Shown here piece after piece: positions 12,168-21,918 of a DNA stretch of 64,000 nt. A program made the translations under genes and the position numbers. The notes below the pieces were generated by a model, which saw only the letters and a program-made list of their open reading frames with translations, searched no databases and was not told where the DNA came from. The stretch's first letter is position 1; each line of letters opens with the position of its first letter. The DNA is taken from positions 1 to 64,000 of the forward strand of contig WEDG01003251.1 of NCBI GenBank assembly GCA_017591395.1, read 5' to 3'. This DNA comes from Schistocephalus solidus (lineage: Eukaryota; Platyhelminthes; Cestoda; Diphyllobothriidea; Diphyllobothriidae).

Positions 12168-13234
12168 TCAGTTGAGTTGAGTTCAGTTTATTCGAGGAAA
12201 ATATGCTTACGCCCTTTCAGTTCAGTTCAGTGTATTTGAGGAAAATAGGCTAATGCATTTGAAATCCCTATTTGTTACATAAAAATAGCAAGAATAAGAA
12301 GCAATGTAAAGAAGTTACAGTCAAATGAATGCAGGCAGATTTACGTGGTACACTGATATTGGTAAGGTTAAGTATTCACATAGTCTTCGTGGTGCTGCAA
12401 CGTATGTATGTCAAACCGATGTTTGAATGTATCCACAGACTGGGACATTACAATCGCCTCAGGTAGGTTATTCCACGGTTCCACGACATGGTTGGTGAAA
12501 AAATACTTCCTCATATCCAATCTTTCTTGGATCACATGTAGTTTGAATAGATGACAAAGGAGATAAGTCGTAGTCGCAAGTTGGAAAAAATCATCACACA
12601 GGAGTGCGCAATTCATGCCATGCACGACACGAAAGGTTTGTATCAAGTCTCCGCGCTACTGCCTGTAACTCAGAGGATAGAGCTTTAGGTAATTTAGGCG
12701 GATCTCATATGGCATTTCATTTTGACCTCTTACTCATTTTGTGGCTCGTCGCTGCACCCTTTGGAGCAAGTTGTAGTCCTTCTGGGTCCAAGGTCGCCAG
12801 GCTTTGATCGCATATTCAAGATGGGACCTTACAAATTAACCAAAGAATTTTTAAAAAAACAATTTTCATTAAAAACTTTAAACGTCCACTTGATAGTGTA
12901 CAGCCTTGAAATGACGGATTTAGCCGCCTTACAACATTGCGCAGAAGGCTTCAGGTTGTCTGTCATCCAAACGCCAAGATCCTTCTATGTTTCTGCTTCT
13001 TGGAGTGGCATACTGTTTAAATATTTGGGTCCCATATCAGTGACCTGATTTTGATTTCCCAGACGAAGCAGGGCTAATTTGTTTGAGTTGAAGAACAAGA
13101 GCCATCTGCGAGACCACTCGTCCAATCGACAAATATTGTCTTAGAAATCGTCTCCATCGGCTGCATTATGGATGACTTTCCAAATTGTTATATCGACCGC
13201 AAACATAGCAAAGTCAGAGTCCGATTCCTGTACA
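12168..13234 (-). pseudogene. LINE E 3' half (RT C-terminus, 3' UTR)
   Basis: The minus strand reads SDFAMFAVDITIWKVIHNAA (motif C region, FADD changed to FAVD), then KDLGVWMTDNLKP, then the C-terminal FFQLATTTYLLCHLFKL and YFFTNHVVEPWNNLPEAI. The 3' UTR at 12245-12370 matches that of E4 at 45313-45440. The end carries an (ACTGA)n-type tail, seen on the plus strand as repeated TCAGT at 12168-12240, apparently in two blocks. The element is 5' truncated at about 13234, upstream of motif C. Confidence 0.8.
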
Positions 13235-13458
13235 CCAGATGTCCGCAAAATCCGGCCTTTAGGCTAGATACGGCCTAGCTAGTATTCGAGTCCGGCCTAA
13301 CGCCCCTAGTTATTTATTGTTAACCCGGCCTAATTGAACTGTCACGGTTTTTTCCCCTTCATTACTGCTAGTTGCAGCTCAAGCTGTGGCTCGTGTTTAT
13401 TTTTAGAACTGATGTCAGGCGCTTGTATGAAACAGAAGCGCCTGACCGGGGAAAGTTT
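13235..13458. repeat. Spacer with CCGGCCTA repeats and a hairpin
   Basis: Four variants of (A/C)CGGCCTA occur between 13253 and 13335. A perfect 11-bp stem follows: GTCAGGCGCTT at 13414-13424 and its reverse complement at 13436-13446 with an 11-nt loop. No coding sequence is visible. Confidence 0.5.
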
Positions 13459-13922
13459 CATTTATTTATTGATTGCCAGTTTACAGGCAATGTCAAAAAA
13501 ATATATACAATAGAGGGTCAAGCTGACAGTGAAAAAACTCCTGATCGTTGTTTCAGGTGTTTTCAGGAAAAAAACTGCAGCCTATTAACTAAAATTCAGG
13601 ATAGGGACGCATTGACACAGGTGCCCGGTGAAGAACTTCTCCGTTCAGTGTTATGGATCCGGTATTCCGCACCAGCAGGTATGCCAGCGAATGGCTTTTC
13701 GCTGTCGATTGGGAAATAAGCCGATTAAGGTCTACAGAGCCAGCAATATTGCCCTCAGCATGAAGTCCGGCACAGGATTCAGAGTCCGTGAACGCCATCA
13801 GAACCGAAGAGAGCTTCCACAAAGTCAGCACCCAAAAGTTATGGAAGGTGTCCTGAATTTAGAAAACTAGTGAGAGCTCGCGTAAACAAGGGATATCTTT
13901 GATGAATTTTGATACTCCTGGG
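13459..13922 (-). mobile_element. LINE D1, 3' piece
   Basis: This is the 3'-terminal part of LINE D in minus orientation, matching 26425-26905 (D2). It ends in an A-rich tail (TTTATTTATT on the plus strand at 13461-13470) and carries the ENE-like element at 13521-13581. It stops at 13922 inside the sequence GAATTTTGATACTCCTGG; the next LINE D base is found at 14885, so a nested insertion splits it. Confidence 0.85.
13521..13581 (-). promoter_or_regulatory. ENE-like 3' UTR element (LINE D1)
   Basis: In the sense direction the outer helix GGCTGCAGT pairs with ACTGTCAGCTT (one bulge). Two opposed T-tracts follow, and the inner helix is formed by TCCTGA-type sequence against ATCAGGAG. Order and spacing match the LINE A and C versions. 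Confidence 0.6.
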
Positions 13923-13949
13923 TATCAGTATCAGTATCAGTATCAGTAT
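13923..13949. repeat. TATCAG microsatellite (family C tail)
   Basis: Four tandem TATCAG units form the 3' tail of the inverted family C fragment. Confidence 0.9.
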
Positions 13950-14030
13950 ATTTGAGGGAGATGTAGGTGAGTCACCTTTGAATTCCCTATTTGTACATAC
14001 GAGTTGTGGTATCAAAAAATAGTATCTCGA

Positions 14031-14051
14031 TATGTTGGCGAGGCCAACATA
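14031..14051 (-). promoter_or_regulatory. Family C 3'-terminal hairpin
   Basis: TATGTTGGC and GCCAACATA form a perfect 9-bp stem with a 3-nt loop. The same hairpin occurs at 21612-21632 in the full-length copy. Its place, about 90 nt before the tail, suits a structure recognised by the element's own RT. Confidence 0.6.
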
Positions 14052-14075
14052 GTGGAACAAAGTTGAAAAAGAGCA

Positions 14076-14122
14076 GACAGTGAAAAAAAACTCCCGGTGA
14101 TATTTAGGAGAAAAAAACTGTC
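14076..14122 (-). promoter_or_regulatory. ENE-like 3' UTR element (family C)
   Basis: Sense strand: GACAGT, T-tract, CTCC, short loop, GGAG, T-tract plus C, ACTGTC. The outer helix is 6 bp and perfect; the U-tracts face each other. Confidence 0.65.
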
Positions 14123-14884
14123 GCCCTTGGGAGGGGGTCCAACGGGGGGCATTTCGGAGGTCACATGATGCTCCATTGCTGATTGCAGCGTCCGTTGAGG
14201 GATTTCAAAGGTTGAAATAGATGTCCAGATCATCCTCGGTCCATTGCGGTTCGAACCAGGGGATAAGGTTCATACACCTCATGGACGACGGACGCCAGGT
14301 CCAGCTGATGCGAATACTCACGGTGTCACCAAGGTGTGTAAATAAGTTAAGCATCGAGACCTCGAGGACCCCAGCATGGGAGAAATGGGAGAATGCAAGC
14401 CCTCGAACGAAAATAACAAACAAGGAAATGTTACTCAAATATAACTAGTAGTATCATTAATGCCTTTACTTTTATGACGTCACACTTGCAGCTTTCAGTT
14501 AGTGTTGTAGCTCGCACCATTATATCGATCTAACTTTCGCTTAAAAACCTCCAGGGAGTCCGACATTACAACATCCAGAGGAAGACTATTCCAAGCTTCT
14601 ACTACTCTTTTGGAGAAGAAGTACTTCCGAGTGTCTAGCCTTGCTCCAGTCACACGTAATTTGAGAGGATGACCTCTCAAGTTCGTTGTTTTTGCTAACT
14701 CGAAGAAATCCCCTGGCACCAGACAACAGTCCTGGATACGTAGTATGCGGAATGTTAGTATCAGGTCACCCCGAAGCTGTCTATAGTGCAAGGGAAAGAG
14801 ATTGAGACTCGACAGCCGTGTTTCATAAGGCAGTGAGCCATGTCCAAGGACAAGTTTGGTTGCTCGCCTTTGGACCTTATTGGT

Positions 14885-15436
14885 AGCTTATTCCAGATTG
14901 CTATAGAGCTTACCGAAAAAAACTGTCAGTATCTTACCGTGCGCGCCAAAGGAAAACATAAAAATACAGCTCAAATGGCTGGTCCGCCGAGTGGTCAAAC
15001 TGCCTGAGAAATGTAAGTTGGTTAAAGGTTCAACTGTTTTAACAGTTTAAACAGTAAAAATAATTCCTTCTGTAATCTGCCAAAGCCACAATGGGTCAAG
15101 GCTTGTATGCTCACAGCGTTGTTGGAAGGACAGGTTTCGGTGTTCTTAATAGAAAACTCTTTTTTTAAAGAAGTGCTGGACTGATGCTATATTCTTCCGT
15201 TTACTAGCGTTCAGAAGGCTAAATAGAAACGAGCAGTATTCCAGACAAGGCCTGACAAAAAATTTTAAAGAGGCTGATTCTAATGTTGACGGTTTAAAAA
15301 TTTCTGAGAATAAACCCAGTAGTTTGGCGTGCTTTAGAGACAATCAGGGCGCAGTGCTTTGAAAGATTAAGGCTACTAGAATATGATAGGCCCAGATCCT
15401 TTATAACTCCGGGCACGCTTAGGTCGTGACCGTCTA
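14885..15436 (-). pseudogene. LINE D1, middle piece (RT C-terminus)
   Basis: LINE D resumes at 14885 (GGTAGCTTATTCCAGATTGC, as at 26910). The minus strand encodes the region after YADD: a frame at 15146-15343 reads SLKHAKLLGLFSEIFKPSTL and then FFVRPCLEYCSFLFSLLNAS, matching D2 (YVRPSLEYCSFLFSLLHAS). It stops at CCGTCTAC (15436), where LINE A1 starts. The rest of LINE D1 resumes at 24472 with GTCTAT, a 5/6 target-duplication match. Confidence 0.85.
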
Positions 15437-16469
15437 CTGACTTTATTAGATCATACCTAAATGATCGAAAGTAAAAAGTTTTAGTAGGGTCCTCATACTC
15501 AAGTGCTACCCCGATTGTTAGTGGTGTCCTTCAAGGTACCGTTTTAGGTCCTTTGTTTTTCTTACTGTATATAAATGATATTTCATTGAAAGTTTAACAT
15601 TCTCTATCTTTTATTTATGCTGATGACCTCAAATGCGTGTATTCCTTCTCTAATTCTACGACCGAACGGTGCCTAGAACAAATTCATTCAGACTTAGACG
15701 CTCTTTCGGCCTGGAGCTCCACATGGCTGATGGACATCTCACCTACTAAGTGTCGCTACATGAGTTTTGGGCCTGTAAGGCTGCCGCAACCTCTTATTTT
15801 TGAAGGTTGCCCTATGATTGAATGTTCTTCCATCAAGGACTTGGGCTTAAGCTACACCAATAAATTAGATTTTTCGCCTCATGCCGATAGAATTACGGCC
15901 AAAATCTGCTCAGATTTGCGGCTTTATTTCTTATAATTTCTACTTTCCTGAAATTAAATTAAGACTTTATCGTATGTTTGTACTTCTCATTCTTGAATTT
16001 TGCTGTCCTTTCTTCGGTTTAATGAACGAATCTAGCCGTTCAAAAATTGAAAATGTCCAAAGACATTTCACAAAAAAACTCCTATTTCCGACTCTTTCAA
16101 CTACTTCCTACTCAACAAGATGCCAGCTAATGAAGCTAAAATTTCTTCTGGTCAGGAGACTTGAAGCAGGCTTTTGTCTCCTTTTCCGACTAAATAATAG
16201 TTCAACCCTCCCCAAGCTTTCTGTCATTACCCCCGTTAGTCTTCCTTATAACCTAAGAAATTCTGCACTAATTATAACTCCCCCTGCATCCTCCACGTGT
16301 AAACGCTTTCTTCTTTGCTTCTAGGTATAGCTTTCTTTGGAATAACTTGCCAATTGAAATAAGGTCATTAACAAGTCAATCTGCATTCAAGCGAAGACTG
16401 CACATTTATCTTCACACTGATTCTATTTACCTTTTTTTCCTCTTCTTTTCCCAGTAGCTTTCCCCATGA
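15437..16469 (+). pseudogene. LINE A1, RT piece
   Basis: 5'-truncated LINE A inserted in LINE D1. It opens within the RT (LTDFI..SYLNDRK region) and contains YADD at 15616-15627. A frame at 15637-15936 gives LDALSAWSSTWLMDISPTK, and another at 15881-16324 gives FVLLILEFCCPFFGLMNESS. One frameshift lies near 15900. The coding part ends at the LINE A C-terminus and breaks off at CCCATGAC (16469). LINE A sequence resumes at 21738 after a nested family C LINE. Confidence 0.88.
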
Positions 16470-16640
16470 CTAATGAACTGAACTGAACGGTTGCCGCGCG
16501 GTTTGAATGTTCGAGCAACAAGAAGACCGAATTTAATCGAGTCTTTGCACTGAAACAATCAGTCCACAGACATTATTTGGTTCAAATTATTGAATCAATT
16601 AATTGAATCTTCCGCTCAGTTGCCTTCGACACCCTCACAG

Positions 16641-16857
16641 TTTGACCAGGAGAGTTCTCCAAATCGAGCACGGTCGGAAATCTTGGTTTACATAACCTAA
16701 CAGTCCAATCCATTCTCTGACGGCTCTCCAGGGTTTCTGAGGACTTTTTCGACTAGGACAGTTCGCCAAATAGAGCAACCTGCCGGAAATCTCGGCTTGG
16801 CCTACACAACCTACCATTCCCATCCAGGCTCTAACTGCTCGTCAGGCTTCGTGAGGA
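16641..16857 (+). repeat. Two tandem ~106-bp 5' monomers
   Basis: Unit 1 (16641-16746) and unit 2 (16747-16857) share order and sequence: TTTGACCAGG..AGTTCTCCAAATCGAGCA against TTTCGACTAGG..AGTTCGCCAAATAGAGCA, then CCGGAAATCT, a CATAACCTA/CACAACCTA block and a GGTTTCTGAGGA/GGCTTCGTGAGGA end. They sit upstream of ORF1, where some LINEs keep promoter monomers. Promoter function is inferred from position only. Confidence 0.65.
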
Positions 16858-17122
16858 GTATCTAAAAAACAGGCTGAGTCGTTCATTATCCATATTCTGT
16901 CTAATTGATTGTGCAATTTATATCGAGTAGCTCGTTATAACAAATATTTTTTACAACTTCCACTAGTAGAAGTAGTTAAGAACGTTCGGGGGATTTCATT
17001 AATTTGCAAAAAAAGGCGGAGTAGATCATTTATATACTACTTGTGTAAAAGCGCTGATAGTGTAAACCTACACCTAGCCACCCGTTACTTCTTAAGTCAC
17101 CACACAAGAATTCAAAAAGTCA

Positions 17123-17200
17123 TGCTGCCAGCCGGGATTGAACCCGCGACCACCAACGCGATGGCGACGCTCGCTAACCACTCGACCACCTCATCACGGC
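17123..17200 (-). ncRNA. tRNA-like / SINE-like Pol III promoter relic
   Basis: On the minus strand an A-box-like TGGTCGAGTGG (17188-17178) is followed 34 nt later by a B box GGTTCAATCC (17144-17135). The region begins GCCGTGATGAGG and ends TGGCAGCA. A T-arm of 4/5 pairs can be drawn, but the acceptor ends do not pair well, so it is not a functional tRNA. It resembles the Ser/Leu-type tRNA heads of animal SINEs. It lies antisense in the 5' region of the family C LINE, just upstream of the ORF1 start at 17224. Confidence 0.55.
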
Positions 17201-17223
17201 GACGAGCGCTCTCTCAAATTAAT

Positions 17224-18193
17224 ATGCACGCTATTGACAACACTGCCATTTGTGGAGGCTGTCAAAAACTGTCCATGAAGCTAAAACAGCTCGAGGATGA
17301 GATAAGACAAATAAAATCTGCGCTAAAAGGCACTTATAAAGCAGTAGATGCCACGCAGGAGTCCACTGAACGACTTACCAGAAGCAAAACCATTGATAAT
17401 CGATCAAAGGGTATCCCAACAACAACTTCGACAGCTGCTACGGCTACCGAATAACAAGTACCAACGGCGCAGGACAGAAATAGTCTGCCTAAAACAAAAA
17501 AGCCGTCCAAAACGCAAAACTGACACCAAAAAGGAAAAAGCCAATGGAAAACGGACTTCGAAAGATTCCTCAAAAAGGCTCGAACACGGGCTTTGACCAT
17601 TGCCTTATCCTCCACAGGAACTACTGAGATTCTCACACCAAGCACAATCAGTGGAATCGATTCCCCAACCGAAACTACCACCTGCGATTCAAAATCGTCG
17701 AGCCCGTGGAATTCGCCGAAACCAAATAAAACCGGATCAAAGCCAACACAGCCAATCAGCATCCCTTCCATCATCACCAGTGCGCAACGTGAAACCTTCC
17801 CATCAAATAGTGGAAGACAGCGTCGTAGTTACAAAAAATGCCACGGACAGAAAAAAAAGTTTCATAATACAGGGACTACCCGAATCAACAGCTGCGACTC
17901 CAGTAGACCAATATTCTGAAGACATGAATCGCTTTCGTGAACTCATGAACAATATGCTGGAACCTAATACGTCGATTGAACTGGAAAAAGCCTTCTGCCT
18001 TGGAAAACGGCCCGAAAGCCAATCTGAATCAACACGTCCTAGGCCTCTAAAAGTTATCTTGACCAGTAGCCAGGAAGCCAGTCTCATTCTGTCGAGGCGC
18101 TTAAACTTAAAAAACTCAAACCCTGGAGTTTTTTTCAACAGGACTTCTCACCTGCGGAGCGGAACAAACGCCATCAACTTGTCATCGAACTAA
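17224..18193 (+). pseudogene. Family C LINE ORF1 (broken)
   Basis: The chosen start is MHAIDNTAICGGCQKLSMKL at 17224. CxxC is followed by a predicted coiled coil (QLEDEIRQIKSALKG). A stop at 17452 and a frame change lead into a Ser/Pro/Thr-rich linker, then the RRM-like domain in the 17600-18193 frame: KSFIIQGLPESTAATPVDQY, ELEKAFCLGKRPESQSE, RPRPLKVIL, LILSRRLNLKNSNPGVFF. The latter aligns with E1 (QQCLVIQGLHESTAVRPEDR, RPRPLKIML). Such ORF1 proteins are thought to bind LINE RNA. At least two frameshifts abolish the full protein. Confidence 0.8.
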
Positions 18194-18360
18194 GACGGCG
18201 GCTCAGCGAGGGGGAAAACAAATTTGGTTATTTACAACAACCAAGTGATCCATCGTCCATTGTTCTCCCCTGGAGAGGCCCGTTCCGGATTACCACGCAG
18301 TTGGCCCAGTAATCAGGGGCTCTGCGCCCGACTGTAAGCACTTTCCGAGCAAACCGAAAA

Positions 18361-19239
18361 CTAACATTTCTGTACACCAATGCACAGAGTATATTATCGA
18401 AGCTCGACGAGCTTAAGATTCATGTCTGCGATCTATCTCCAGATATAATTTCCGTAACAGAAACTTGGTTGTCCCAACAAGTGGACGACCGAGAGGTAAC
18501 TATGGCTGGCTACCAACTTCTAAGAAAAGACAGGAAAGAGCGTCAAGGAGGTGGCGTACTCACATACGTGAAAAGCGAACTTACAGTTTTAGACAAAACT
18601 TATAAACTCGCGTCTAATTCCGAGGTGATATGGCTATCCGTAAAAGTGCCAGGTACATCAAGTCTAGATGTCCTGACAGTCTACCGCCCACCGAGAAGAG
18701 ACCCCGTAGCCGATGCTTACCTGCTAGAGGAGCTTGAAAAGATTGCTACACGGTTGGATATCCTGATCATGGGTGACTTCAATGCGCCTCACATCGACTT
18801 GAGCTCGACCTGCGCACATAGTTCTGATCTAGCCTTTGACGGTTGTTTTCTGAGCACGACGCTAAAGCTACGTCTCACACAGCACGTCACTTTTCCAACC
18901 AGGGTGTGCGAAGGACAACAGGCCAATTGCCTGGACCTAGTTCTCACAAAGTCGCACGACAGCATCGACGAAGTGTCATGTCTACCGCCGCTAGGCAAAA
19001 GTGACCACGTGGTACTGCGATGTGAGTACTCACTATTTTCTATACCAGCAAGACCCACAACAATCAGAAGGAATATATGGCAAGGCGATTTCGGTGGAAT
19101 GAGGGCCGAACTCATGCGCACTCAGTGGGAAACTTTATTCTTTGGAAACATAACCGAGGACTGGGAAACGTTCCGGGACATACTGCACAGGCTCATCGAA
19201 AATCACTGTCCGATTTTGAGAAAAAGGTTAACCAACTGA
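18361..19239 (+). pseudogene. Family C LINE ORF2 endonuclease domain
   Basis: A single open frame gives an almost complete APE-type endonuclease: FLYTNAQSILSKLDELK (metal-site Asn), DIISVTETWLSQQ (Glu), RQGGGVLTYVKS, TVYRPPRRDPVADAYLL, LIMGDFNAPHIDL (Asp/Asn) and GKSDHVVLRCEY (SDH). All expected catalytic motifs are present. The frame ends after CPILRKRLTN at 19239, where a frameshift separates it from the RT part. Role in the family: nicking target DNA to start target-primed reverse transcription. Confidence 0.88.
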
Positions 19240-19283
19240 CCGCGATGGCTTACGCAGGCCTTAAAAATCGAAGTTAACAAAAA

Positions 19284-21158
19284 GTGGAGATTGTGGAAAA
19301 AACGCTTACGGACGGAACTCCTGCATCTCTAAATGCGTACAAAATGCAGAGAAATCCGGTCAATGGCCATATTTTTAGAACAAGTCAGGCTTTCGAAGTG
19401 GACCTGCTGAACCGGGCCACCGTGAATCCGAAACTGTTTTACGGTTACCTCAGGCAGAATACACGGAACAAGGATCCGATACCCCTGCTGAGGACCGCCG
19501 AGGGCATAGACCTTACTGAAGACGGTGCGAAGGCTGATCATTTTTCGGAATTTTTCCAGTCGGTTTTCACAAAGGAAACGAGATACGATCACCCTACCGA
19601 TGGCTTCTAAGTGAATACAATAGTTGAGACTGTTAATTTCACCGAGACTACTGTCATCAAGGAACTTTTGGGGTTAAAGGAATCTAAGTCTCCGGGTCCC
19701 GATGAAGTACCTGCCAAGCTGTTGAAAGAGCTCGCGAGAGAGTTGGCAAAACCACTCTCTACGCTTTTCCAAACATCGTTCCAGACCGGAAGTCTACCAG
19801 CCGACTGGAAATCCGCATGGATTACGCCGCTTTATAAGGGTGGAAGCCGGGTCTCTGCAAACAATTATCGACCGGTCAGCCTAACTTCAGTTTGCTGCAA
19901 AATCATGGAAAAAATAATAAAGCAACAACTAATGCAGTTCTTTGAACATAACAATCTGCTATCCGAAGCCCAGCTCGGTTTCCGTAGAGGTAAATCCTGC
20001 GTCACAAATTTGCTTTACTGTTTAGAACGTTGGACTGAAGCGGTCGATAGTGGAAATACGGTGCACGCAGTCTATATAGACTTCAAAAAGGCTTTGATAG
20101 CGTGCCGCACCACCGCCTTCTTTATAAACTTAACCGCATAGGCGTAAGAGGTAGACTTCTGACATGGATAGAAAACTTCTCAACTGGCCGCTCACAAACT
20201 GTGCATATCAGCGACAAACAGTCGACTAAAGTTGAGGTTGAGAGTGGTGTTCTTCCAAGGCTCTGTTCTCGGCCCTATTTTGTTCATTGTCTACATCAAC
20301 GATTGTGCCAATGAACTGGACTGCGATATTGCCATGTTTGCCGATGATTTCAAACTTTGGCGCGTCATTCAAACTGCGGCTGATGAAGAGAACTTGCAGG
20401 CAAACTTAAATCGACTCCAGAAATGGTCAAATGACTGGCTCTTACCGTTTAATGAGAGCAAGTGCAACATCATACGAGTCGGGAAAAGCAATCCTTCGAA
20501 CCGTATGGTTTACAGTCTGAATGGCATTCCACTGAAAGAAGTGGATGTCCATAAGGACCTTGGAGTCTGGATCACGCCCTCGCTTAAACCCTCCCTTCAT
20601 TGCGCAAAGGTAGCGAAGTCAGCCATGTCGATTCTGTACCTCGTTAAACGAGCTTTTGCAGCCTTCACTACCGACTGCTTCGCTAAAGTCTTCGGAACAT
20701 TCGTGCGGCCACAGTTGGAGTCCGCTATCCAATCTTGGAGACCCTGGGCGGCGAAGGACATCAACATCCTCGAAAAAGGTCCAAAGGCGAGCAACCAAAC
20801 TTGTCCTTGGACATGGCTCACAGCCTTATGAAACACGGCTGTCGAGTCTCAATCTCTTTCCCTTGCACTATAGACAGCTTCGGGGGACCTGATACTAACA
20901 TTCCGCATACTACGCGTCCAGGACTGTTGTCTCGTCCCAGGGGATTTCTTCGAGTTAGCAAAAACAACGAACTTGAGAGGTCATCCTCTCAAATTACGTG
21001 TGACTGGAGCAAGGCTAGACACTCGGAAGTACTTCTTCTCCAAAAGAGTAGTCGAAGCTTGGAATAGACTTCCTCTGGATGTTGTTATGTCGGACTCCTT
21101 GGAGGTTTTTAAGAAAAAGTTAGATCGATATAATGGTGCGAGCTACAACACTTACTGA
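19284..21158 (+). pseudogene. Family C LINE ORF2 reverse transcriptase
   Basis: The RT is spread over at least five frames. Landmarks in order are FSEFFQSVFTKETRY, LKESKSPGPDEVPAKLLKE, WKSAWITPLYKGGSR, NNYRPVSLTSVCCKIMEKII, QLGFRRGKSCVTNLL, AVYIDFKKA (motif A; one T is missing so the frame breaks before the second Asp), QGSVLGPILFIVYINDC and IAMFADDFKLW (FADD, motif C), then KDLGVWITPSLKPSLHC, WAAKDINILEK and the C-terminal LRGHPLKLRVTGARLDTRKY. The last frame (20973-21158) ends LDRYNGASYNTY. Frameshifts near 20095, 20250 and 20780 kill it. Confidence 0.88.
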
Positions 21159-21542
21159 AATCTGCAAGTGTGACGTCATAAAATAAGGCATTTATGATAC
21201 TACTAGCTATATTTGAGTAACATTTCTTTATGTTTGTTATTTTCGTTCGAGGGCTGGCATTCTCCCATTATTCCCATGCTGGGGTCCTCGAGGTCTTCGC
21301 TGCTTAACTTATTTGCACACCTTGGTGACACCGTGAGTATTCGCATCAACTAGACCTGGCGACCGTCGTCCATGAGGTGTATGAACGTTCTTTCTTGGTT
21401 CGAACCGCAGTGGACCGAGGCTGATCTGGACATTTATTTCCGCCTTGGAAATCCCTCAACGGACTCTGCAATCAGCAAGGGAGAATCTGGCTGAATTATG
21501 TGACCTCCGAAATGCCGCCCGTTGGACCCCCCTCCCAAGGGC

Positions 21543-21587
21543 GACAGTTTTATCTCCTAAATAGTACCGGGAGTTTTTTTCACTGTC
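21543..21587 (+). promoter_or_regulatory. ENE-like 3' UTR element (family C)
   Basis: GACAGT and ACTGTC form the outer 6-bp helix. TTTAT and TTTTTTTC make the opposed U-rich internal loop, and CTCC/GGAG the inner helix, with an apical loop of about 12 nt. Confidence 0.65.
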
Positions 21588-21611
21588 TGCTCTTTTTCAA
21601 CTATGTTCCAC

Positions 21612-21632
21612 TATGTTGGCCTCGCCAACATA
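21612..21632 (+). promoter_or_regulatory. Family C 3'-terminal hairpin
   Basis: TATGTTGGC, loop CTC, GCCAACATA: a perfect 9-bp stem identical to the copy at 14031-14051. Confidence 0.65.
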
Positions 21633-21713
21633 TCGAGACACTATTTTTTGATAACACAACTCGCATGTACAAATAGGGAATTCAAAGGTGACTCACCTAC
21701 ATCTCCCTCAAAT

Positions 21714-21737
21714 ATACTGATACAGATACTGATACTG
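21714..21737. repeat. (CTGATA)n LINE tail
   Basis: Imperfect CTGATA/CAGATA units end the family C element. They directly follow the conserved CCTCAAATATA terminus. Confidence 0.8.
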
Positions 21738-21918
21738 ACTTGGAGAAAGGACCATCCGGAATTTAAGTGACCCTCTTGAAACTATATTTTCGCTACCTCG
21801 AGTCGCCCTTAAACTGTGATGTCTCCTTATATTACCAGTCATCCAAACGATGACGTCATTCGGACGTACACATTCGGTGATTTACAGTCTAAAATGCTAC
21901 CGTTTCTTTGGATACTAA
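21738..21918 (+). mobile_element. LINE A1, 3' UTR first part
   Basis: This continues LINE A1 from 16469 (GGAGAAAGGACCATCCGG onward, as at 39988 in A6) through the TGACGTCATTCGGACGTAC block to GGATACTAAC, where LINE A2 is inserted in the opposite orientation. Confidence 0.88.

Larger units (their letters stand above)
13923..14884 (-). mobile_element. Family C 3' fragment nested in LINE D1
   Basis: A 5'-truncated family C LINE lies on the minus strand. The frame at 14495-14791 gives the RT C-terminus (RQLRGDLILTFRILRIQ, FFELAKTTNLRGHPLKL, YFFSKRVVEAWNSLPLDV), nearly identical to 20870-21158. Its 3' UTR holds the ENE-like element and terminal hairpin, and ends in the (CTGATA)n tail, seen as four TATCAG units at 13923-13947. 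The TGG at both edges is compatible with a very short target duplication. It interrupts LINE D1 between 13922 and 14885. Confidence 0.88.
16470..21737 (+). mobile_element. Near full-length family C LINE nested in LINE A1
   Basis: A 5.27-kb non-LTR retrotransposon holds, in order: tandem monomers, an antisense tRNA-like segment, ORF1, ORF2 (endonuclease then RT), a 3' UTR with ENE-like element and hairpin, and a (CTGATA)n tail. It splits LINE A1 between 16469 and 21738; both flanks show GAC, compatible with a very short target duplication. ORF1 and ORF2 carry several frameshifts and stops, so the copy is dead, but it is the most complete family C reference here. The clade appears to be CR1/L2-like within the jockey superfamily (inference). 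Confidence 0.88.

Noticed and set aside
17123..17200. A functional tRNA gene on the minus strand
   Set aside because: A and B boxes are good, but the acceptor stem does not pair and the anticodon arm is not convincing; a SINE-like relic fits better.
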